From Microthrixaceae bacterium (lineage in GTDB: Bacteria > Actinomycetota > Acidimicrobiia > Acidimicrobiales > Acidimicrobilacustridaceae), in NCBI GenBank assembly GCA_947446975.1, contig CANFHM010000021.1, positions 1-35,453 on the forward strand: 35,453 bases of DNA, in the 5' to 3' direction. Position 1 is the stretch's first letter. Each line of letters starts with the position of its first letter. The position numbers and the translations under genes were made by a program. Of this stretch, positions 31,021 to 35,453 are shown piece after piece. Below the pieces are notes generated by a model, which saw only the letters and a program-made list of their open reading frames with translations, was not told the origin of the DNA and did no database searches.

Positions 31021-32388
31021 TCAGCGATCCCGCCACGCCTGTTCGGCCCGACGGGCGATGTCGCGCAGCGGCACACCGAGCGCCCGGGCGGCGCGGGCCG
31101 CATCCTCGTGCTCGGCCTTCACGCGACCAGCGGTGGACTTCACCGTGATCTCGTGACCGTCGATGACCACGGTGTCGAACGCACGGGCCTGGGGCCACCG
31201 TTCCATGGTGCGTCCCCGCACGCCCATGGTGCCGGTCTCGCGCACGAGCACCTCGCGCACCGCCACCGCATCGGCCGGGTCCACCAGCACACTCACCGTG
31301 CAGGCCGGGCGGCCCTTCTTCATGATGATCGGGGTGAGCCAGGCATCATGGGCACCGGCGGCGAGGAGCCGCTCTACGGCGAAGGCGAGTGTCTCACCGG
31401 TGACATCGTCGACGTTGGCCTCGAGCAGCATCACGGGTTGTCCCTCGGCGGCGACGGCTGTCGATCGGGTGCCGATGACCACCCGGGTGAGGTTGGGACG
31501 GTCACCGAGATCGGCGGTGCCGGCGCCGTACCCGGATCGTTCGATGGTCATGGCGGGCAGGCCACCCCATTCCACGACGTTGGCGGCCAGCAGCGCCGCA
31601 CCGGTGGGGGTGGTGAGCTCGCGCTCGATGTCGAGCCCATAGGTGGGGGCCCCGGCGAGCAGCGACACCACGGCCGGCACCGGAACGGGCAGCACCCCAT
31701 GGGCGGCGCGCACGGTGCCGGTGCCGTCGGCCACCGCCGATGAGGCCACCTCGTCCACCCCGAGCAGTTCGAGCGCGATGCAGGTGCCGACCACATCGAT
31801 GATGGCGTCGAGGGCACCCACCTCATGGAGATGCACCGACTCCGGCGGCTGACGATGCAGGCGACCCTCGGCCTCGGCCAGCGCACGGATGGTGGCCAGT
31901 GCCCGACGACGCACACGATCGGGAAGCTCGGCCTCGGCCACGATGGCGGCCACCACGGCAGCGGAGCGGGCCGGAGGATCGGACTCGGTGTGCACATGCA
32001 CCTTGGTGCCGCCGATGCCGGAGCGAAGCACGGTCTCGGTCTCGATGGACCAGCCGCTCACGGGGAGGCGGGCGAGCATCGAGCGCAGCTCGTCGACATC
32101 GGCGCCGGCGTCGATGAGCGCGCCGAAGGCCATATCGCCGGCGATGCCCGAGAAGCAGTGGAACCAGGCCACCCGCGGTGTCGGACCGTCGGCGACGGGA
32201 ACCGTGATGCCCTCCCAGGCCACCGGGCCCTCGATCACGGTGTCGTCATGGGTATGGGTATGAGGATGCGAGTGGTCGTGGGGATGGTCGTGTTCCTGAC
32301 CATGCGGATGCTCGTGCTCCTGCGAATGATCGTGCGAGTGCGCCTGCTCGTGCTCATGCGAATGATCGTGCGCATGCGGTTCAGACAT
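31021..32388 (-). CDS. larC: LarC, nickel insertion protein of nickel-pincer nucleotide cofactor synthesis
   Basis: 455 residues. LarC inserts Ni into pyridinium-3,5-bisthiocarboxylic acid mononucleotide, giving the cofactor of lactate racemase and related enzymes, in a CTP-dependent reaction. The LarC signature FHCFSGIAGDM is at 76-86, followed by the family's long conserved body (VHLHEVGALDAIIDVVG, LTTPTGAALLA, ANVDDVTGETLAFAVERLLAAGA, then KKGRPA). Residues 1-48 are an added tail with 19 His between 5 and 47, mostly HxH, a probable metal store or delivery tail. Some lactobacilli make LarC by frameshifting between two frames; here it is one continuous frame. The ATG overlaps the larB stop by 8 nt and has GGAG 7 nt upstream, so the two are coupled. 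larE and larA are not in the window. Confidence 0.92.
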   Translation of the reverse strand: MSEPHAHDHSHEHEQAHSHDHSQEHEHPHGQEHDHPHDHSHPHTHTHDDTVIEGPVAWEGITVPVADGPTPRVAWFHCFSGIAGDMAFGALIDAGADVDELRSMLARLPVSGWSIETETVLRSGIGGTKVHVHTESDPPARSAAVVAAIVAEAELPDRVRRRALATIRALAEAEGRLHRQPPESVHLHEVGALDAIIDVVGTCIALELLGVDEVASSAVADGTGTVRAAHGVLPVPVPAVVSLLAGAPTYGLDIERELTTPTGAALLAANVVEWGGLPAMTIERSGYGAGTADLGDRPNLTRVVIGTRSTAVAAEGQPVMLLEANVDDVTGETLAFAVERLLAAGAHDAWLTPIIMKKGRPACTVSVLVDPADAVAVREVLVRETGTMGVRGRTMERWPQARAFDTVVIDGHEITVKSTAGRVKAEHEDAARAARALGVPLRDIARRAEQAWRDR

Positions 32389-33178
32389 CGGAACGCTCCG
32401 TCACCCGCAGGTTCAGCATGCGCAGCACCGCACAGGCCGCACCGAATCCGTTGTCGATCCCCACCACCGTGAGCCCCGACGCGCAGGACGCCAGCATGCC
32501 GAGCAGCGCCGTGACGCCTTCGAGTGATGCGCCGTAACCCACCGAGGTGGGTACCGCCACGACCGGGGCCGCGGTGAGCCCGCCGACCACGCTGGCGAGC
32601 GCCCCTTCCATGCCCGCCGCGACCACGATGGCATCGGCCGCGGCCAACTCATCGACGGCGTCGAGCACCCGATGCAGCCCGGCCACGCCGATATCGGCGA
32701 TGCGCACCGGCTGCACACCGTGTGCCCACAGGGTGGCGGCACATTCATCGGCCACCGGAAGATCAGCAGTTCCGGCGGTGACCACCGCAACGCGTTCGGG
32801 ACGATCGGCGGCCGGGCGCCACACCACGGTGTGCAGCTCGGTGCCGTGTCGATCGCCACCACCGGCGGCGATGACCACACCATCGGGGTTGGCCGCAGTG
32901 GCGGCCGCCACCTGTGCAGCCGAGGCCCGCGACAGCAGCACGGGACCGCTGCCGGGCTGGGCCAGCAGTTCGGCGACGATGGCGGCGCACTGGGCGGCGT
33001 CCTTGCCGGGGGCGAAGACGGTCTCGGCCATGCCCTGACGCAACGAACGATGGTGATCGATGCGGGCGAACCCGAGATCGGCGAAGGGCAACCGGCGGAG
33101 GGCGGCGACGGCATCGTCGGCGCTGACCTCGCCCCGCTGCAGTCCCTCGACCAATTCCCGCAGGCTCAGCTCGTCCAT
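32381..33178 (-). CDS. larB: LarB, nicotinic acid adenine dinucleotide carboxylase/hydrolase
   Basis: 265 residues. LarB carboxylates and hydrolyses nicotinic acid adenine dinucleotide to pyridinium-3,5-biscarboxylic acid mononucleotide, the first step of the nickel-pincer cofactor. The N-terminal helical part (1-60, LRELVEGLQRGEVSADDAVAAL and HHRSLRQGMAETVFAPGK) and the PurE/AIR-carboxylase-like C-terminal domain (TAGTADLPVADEC from 134, AGMEGALASVVGGL 188-201, PTSVGYGAS 210-218, SCASGLTVVGIDNGFGA 231-247) are typical in order and length. The ATG 33178-33176 has a GAGG about 8 nt upstream. The gene is first in a larBC operon and divergent from pheA with 19 bp between starts. Confidence 0.93.
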   Translation of the reverse strand: MDELSLRELVEGLQRGEVSADDAVAALRRLPFADLGFARIDHHRSLRQGMAETVFAPGKDAAQCAAIVAELLAQPGSGPVLLSRASAAQVAAATAANPDGVVIAAGGGDRHGTELHTVVWRPAADRPERVAVVTAGTADLPVADECAATLWAHGVQPVRIADIGVAGLHRVLDAVDELAAADAIVVAAGMEGALASVVGGLTAAPVVAVPTSVGYGASLEGVTALLGMLASCASGLTVVGIDNGFGAACAVLRMLNLRVTERSDV

Positions 33179-33183
33179 GGCTC

Positions 33184-33189
33184 TATCCT
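33184..33189 (+). promoter_or_regulatory. Putative -10 box of pheA
   Basis: TATCCT (TANNNT) ends 8 nt before the chosen pheA ATG at 33198. With no Shine-Dalgarno present, this suggests a leaderless pheA transcript and favours 33198 over the in-frame ATG at 33177. Confidence 0.45.
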
Positions 33190-33194
33190 CGCCG

Positions 33195-33200
33195 ATTATG
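33195..33200 (-). promoter_or_regulatory. Putative -10 box of larBC
   Basis: CATAAT on the minus strand matches TATAAT at five of six positions and overlaps the pheA start codon. It is 16 nt from the larB ATG, so a short leader carrying the GAGG would result. Confidence 0.45.
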
Positions 33201-34172
33201 AATGCCCCCGCCGACCCGACTCCCGATCACCGCGACTGGGCGGATCGAACCATCGCGTTCCTTGGACCGGTCGGCACGTTCTCCGAACAGGCGCTGCTGA
33301 GCCAGCCCGATCTGGCCTCGGCCCGGGTGCTGCCGATGAGCAGCTTCGGTGAGGTGCTGCGGGCCACCGAGGACGGCGAGGTGGACTACGCGTTCGTCGC
33401 CATCGAGAACGCCATCGAGGGCACGGTGAACGCCACCCAGGATGCGCTCGTGTTCGACGCCGACCTCCATATCCAGCGCGAGGTCGTGCTGCCGATCCAT
33501 CTCGATCTCATGGCCCGCCCCGGCGTGACGTTGGCCGACATCACCCAGGTGATGTCGTATCCGCATGCGCTCGCCCAGTGTCGTCACTATGTGGCCCGCG
33601 AACTGCCCGGTGCGGCGCCCGAGGCCACCAACTCCACCGCTGAGGCGGCACGACTCATCTCCGTCGCCACCGGCGAACTCGCCCGCACCGGCGCCGCCAT
33701 CGGTCCGAGCCGCGCCGCCGAGGTGTACGGACTCGAGGTGCTCGCCCATGCGATCGAGGACCATCCCGACAACGCCACCCGCTTCCTGCTGGTGACCCGT
33801 GATGACATCCCGGCCGCCACCGGGCATGACAAGACCTCGATCGTGGTGTTCCAGCGGGCCGATGAACCGGGCTCGTTGCTGACGATCCTCCATGAGTTCG
33901 CCGATCGCGGGATCAACCTCACCAAGCTCGAGTCGCGCCCCACCCGACGCGGCCTCGGCGACTACTGCTTCCTCATCGATCTCGAGGGTCATATCGCCGA
34001 CGAGCTCGTGGCCGATGCCCTGCGTTCGCTGCGAGCCCGTCAGGCCGATGTGAAGTTCCTCGGTTCGTATCCCATCGCCGGCGAACGGGCCGAACAGGTG
34101 CGGGTCGAGGTGAATGACGCCCAGCGCGAGGCCGACGCCTGGCTCTCCGCGCTCCGGGCGCGGGTTCAGTGA
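33198..34172 (+). CDS. pheA: Prephenate dehydratase
   Basis: 324 residues from ATG 33198. The enzyme converts prephenate to phenylpyruvate in phenylalanine synthesis, in the cytoplasm. The catalytic domain starts IAFLGPVGTFSEQAL (19-33), has FVAIENAIEGTV (66-77), NSTAEAARL and the catalytic TRF at 194-196 (NATRFLL). The ACT regulatory domain follows (about 212-290) with the Phe-binding ESRP motif at 245-248 (LTKLESRPTRR), so feedback inhibition by Phe is expected. No chorismate mutase domain is fused, as usual in actinobacteria. The alternative in-frame ATG at 33177 would add MALSSPI and would share a CCATGG with the larB start on the other strand. The gene is followed by tRNA-Ser. Confidence 0.96.
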   Translation: MNAPADPTPDHRDWADRTIAFLGPVGTFSEQALLSQPDLASARVLPMSSFGEVLRATEDGEVDYAFVAIENAIEGTVNATQDALVFDADLHIQREVVLPIHLDLMARPGVTLADITQVMSYPHALAQCRHYVARELPGAAPEATNSTAEAARLISVATGELARTGAAIGPSRAAEVYGLEVLAHAIEDHPDNATRFLLVTRDDIPAATGHDKTSIVVFQRADEPGSLLTILHEFADRGINLTKLESRPTRRGLGDYCFLIDLEGHIADELVADALRSLRARQADVKFLGSYPIAGERAEQVRVEVNDAQREADAWLSALRARVQ

Positions 34173-34189
34173 CTCCGAGGCCGCACCAC

Positions 34190-34195
34190 TAGTCT
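34190..34195 (+). promoter_or_regulatory. Putative -10 box for the serine tRNAs
   Basis: TAGTCT lies 15 nt before the first tRNA-Ser. A partial -35, GTGACT (34169-34174), overlaps the pheA stop with a 15-nt spacer, shorter than ideal. Confidence 0.35.
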
Positions 34196-34210
34196 CCCCG
34201 TTGCTTCCCG

Positions 34211-34295
34211 GGAGGGGTGGCAGAGCGGACGAATGCGACGGTCTTGAAAACCGTTGAGGGGCAACTCTCCGGGGGTTCGAATCCCCCCCCCTCCG
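34211..34295 (+). tRNA. tRNA-Ser (anticodon TGA)
   Basis: 85 nt. Acceptor GGAGGGG (34211-34217) pairs with CCCCTCC (34288-34294), discriminator G34295. Anticodon loop CTTGAAA gives TGA, reading UCA codons. A long class II variable arm and T arm GGGGG-TTCGAAT-CCCCC are present. CCA is not encoded. Confidence 0.95.
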
Positions 34296-34311
34296 CCCTG
34301 TAGGGTTTTTT
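34296..34311 (+). terminator. T-tract after tRNA-Ser(TGA)
   Basis: CCC-TGTA-GGG followed by six T (34306-34311) lies directly after the tRNA and 8 nt before the next tRNA. The 3-bp stem is too weak for a sure terminator; it may be a processing spacer or a leaky stop. Confidence 0.25.
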
Positions 34312-34319
34312 GTGCATCT

Positions 34320-34408
34320 GGAGAGGTGCCGGAGTCCGGTCGAACGGGCCTCCCTGCTAAGGAGGTGACGGCGAAAGCTGTCCGTGGGTTCAAATCCCAC
34401 CCTCTCCG
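34320..34408 (+). tRNA. tRNA-Ser (anticodon GCT)
   Basis: 89 nt. Acceptor GGAGAGG (34320-34326) pairs with CCTCTCC (34401-34407), discriminator G34408. Anticodon stem CTCC/GGAG with loop CTGCTAA gives GCT, reading AGC and AGU. T arm GTGGG-TTCAAAT-CCCAC, long variable arm. CCA is not encoded. Confidence 0.95.
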
Positions 34409-34506
34409 CTCGAGTCCACTGCGTGGGCATCGCAACACCGGACATCCGGCCGCGATGCCCATGTGGTGGAGTTCCGTTCCCCCATCGATCCAGCAGGGCC
34501 CGGTTG

Positions 34507-35220
34507 ATGAAACCAAACGTCGCTGCGTTCGTGATCAACCTCGACTCGAGGCCCGATCGGCTCGCAGCGTTCCGACGCCGCACGCGTGGTTTCACGATGC
34601 CCATCGAACGATTCCCGGCACTGACGCCCCAGCAGCTCGTCGATCAGGGCGTGGCTGACGACGTGATGCCATGGGAGGCCTGCAACGCATCCCACAGCGC
34701 CATCTGCGAGGTGGTGCTCGATCGTGATCTCGACTGGGCCCTCGTGCTGGAGGATGACGTCCTCCCCATCATCGGCTTCGAACGACGGGTCCGATGGGCA
34801 CTCGAGGACGCGCCGCCCGAGGCCTGGCTCATCCAGCTCGGCCGGATCGGTTCTGCGGGATCCCCGACCCGCCGAGTCCTCCGCTCGGTCGCGGGTCATG
34901 GTGTTCGTTCGATGAACGTCCAACGTTGCGAGCAGTTCTGGTGGGGATCGCAGGCGTATCTCATCTCGAAGCAGTTCGCTGCGTTCATGCAGGACCATCC
35001 GGTCATCTTCGACGGAGACGGACGAACCGACGAGGTCCACAGCGGTCACGACGACTCGATACGCGAGCTGAGCCTCGAGACAGAGCTCGGACATCACTGC
35101 TTCGTGCACCACCCGAATCTGGCTGGACAGTCGCTGTCCCGATCAGATCTGGGCAAGGATCCGAGAGCGGTCACCCATGGGACCCATGGCCTGAGGGAAT
35201 GGCGCCGGCTCCTTCTCTGA
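34507..35220 (+). CDS. Glycosyltransferase family 25 protein
   Basis: 237 residues from ATG 34507 (no strong Shine-Dalgarno; a weak AGGG lies upstream). The N-terminus AAFVINLDSRPDRLAAF (7-23) and the motif ACNASHSAICEVV...WALVLEDDVLP, with the DxD-like EDD at 82-84, are typical of family 25 transferases, which add sugars such as galactose to lipopolysaccharide, capsule or protein. The rest (WLIQLGR, WWGSQAYLISKQFA, DGRTDEVHSGHDDS) also fits. The protein is soluble or peripheral, with no signal peptide. It stands alone between tRNA genes with no other surface-polysaccharide gene nearby. The donor and acceptor are unknown. Confidence 0.85.
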   Translation: MKPNVAAFVINLDSRPDRLAAFRRRTRGFTMPIERFPALTPQQLVDQGVADDVMPWEACNASHSAICEVVLDRDLDWALVLEDDVLPIIGFERRVRWALEDAPPEAWLIQLGRIGSAGSPTRRVLRSVAGHGVRSMNVQRCEQFWWGSQAYLISKQFAAFMQDHPVIFDGDGRTDEVHSGHDDSIRELSLETELGHHCFVHHPNLAGQSLSRSDLGKDPRAVTHGTHGLREWRRLLL

Positions 35221-35374
35221 GCGCCGGGGCTTCGCGATCGTTCCGGTCGTTCGCAGCCTGCGCCCAGCATCGGAGCAGTTCCGGACAGGTGCGGTGCCAG
35301 CGCCGGACTGCCCCGCCCCGCACCGGACGAACGGATTTCATCCGTCGGGATCGACCCATTAGAGTGACGACCCT
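35221..35374. other. Intergenic region before tRNA-Arg
   Basis: 154 bp without a recognisable gene. It contains a perfect 6-bp hairpin ACGGAT-TTC-ATCCGT (35331-35345) and a TAGAGT -10-like box (35360-35365) 9 nt before the tRNA. Short open frames across it show no family features. Confidence 0.5.
35360..35365 (+). promoter_or_regulatory. Putative -10 box of tRNA-Arg
   Basis: TAGAGT (TANNNT) lies 9 nt before the mature 5' end. The hairpin at 35331-35345 falls around the -35 position. Confidence 0.4.
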
Positions 35375-35448
35375 GCGCTCGTAGCTCAATTGGATAGAGC
35401 ATCTGACTACGGATCAGAAGGTTGGGGGTTCGAGTCCCTCCGAGCGCG
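35375..35448 (+). tRNA. tRNA-Arg (anticodon ACG)
   Basis: 74 nt. Acceptor GCGCTCG (35375-35381) pairs with CGAGCGC (35441-35447), discriminator G35448. Anticodon stem TCTGA/TCAGA with loop CTACGGA gives ACG (normally edited to ICG, reading CGU/CGC/CGA). T arm GGGGG/CCCTC with one G-U pair. CCA is not encoded. Confidence 0.95.
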
Positions 35449-35453
35449 CTGCA

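Noticed and set aside
31000-32388. Frameshifted larC1/larC2 as in some lactobacilli
   Set aside because: The frame is continuous from the His tail to the stop, with conserved LarC motifs throughout.
34211-34408. Prophage or integrative element attachment at the serine tRNAs
   Set aside because: No integrase, no duplicated tRNA 3' end and no phage genes are seen in the window.

Overview
This is a high-GC, densely packed bacterial chromosome segment. Short divergent spacers, start codons placed about 7-10 nt after TANNNT-type -10 boxes (apparently leaderless mRNAs), the P450/desaturase content and tRNAs without encoded CCA all suggest Actinomycetota. An Acidimicrobiia-like lineage is my guess and has not been tested. 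There is no sign of a prophage, transposon or CRISPR array.

Layout. (a) 1-152 is the tail of a nitrilase-superfamily amidohydrolase gene. (b) 156-3367 is a three-gene minus-strand operon: an ETHE1/glyoxalase-II-like metallo-beta-lactamase (MBL) hydrolase, a shortened alkyl-sulfatase-like MBL hydrolase coupled to it by an ATGA overlap, and a lipoprotein alpha/beta-hydrolase. (c) 3386-5661, divergent, holds a membrane fatty-acid desaturase followed by a cytochrome P450, likely co-transcribed. (d) 5692-30147, minus strand, is one uninterrupted gene of about 24.5 kb for a secreted protein of about 8,150 residues. It has a signal peptide, three N-terminal beta domains, about 65 fibronectin type III (FN3) modules each with a conserved cysteine pair, a carbohydrate-binding-like beta-sandwich nested inside the second FN3, and an unassigned beta-rich C-terminal region of about 820 residues. 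(e) 30258-30926 is a divergently transcribed TetR-family regulator. The 110-bp spacer carries a perfect 23-bp palindrome overlapping the likely giant-gene promoter. (f) 31021-33178, minus strand, is larB-larC for the nickel-pincer nucleotide cofactor; LarC has a His-rich N-terminal tail. (g) 33198-34172 is pheA (prephenate dehydratase), divergent from larB across 19 bp. (h) 34211-34408 holds two serine tRNAs (TGA, GCT), then a family-25 glycosyltransferase (34507-35220), then tRNA-Arg(ACG) at the right edge.

How the parts may work together. The strongest candidate for an undescribed system is the TetR regulator, palindromic operator and giant FN3 surface protein. It looks like a regulated, secreted, very long filamentous adhesin or matrix protein with disulfide-stapled beta modules and a non-catalytic C-terminal body. 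Its repeat array shows recent internal duplications. The remaining genes are ordinary metabolism (lipid oxidation, thiol/ester hydrolysis, Phe synthesis, Ni cofactor) and tRNAs.
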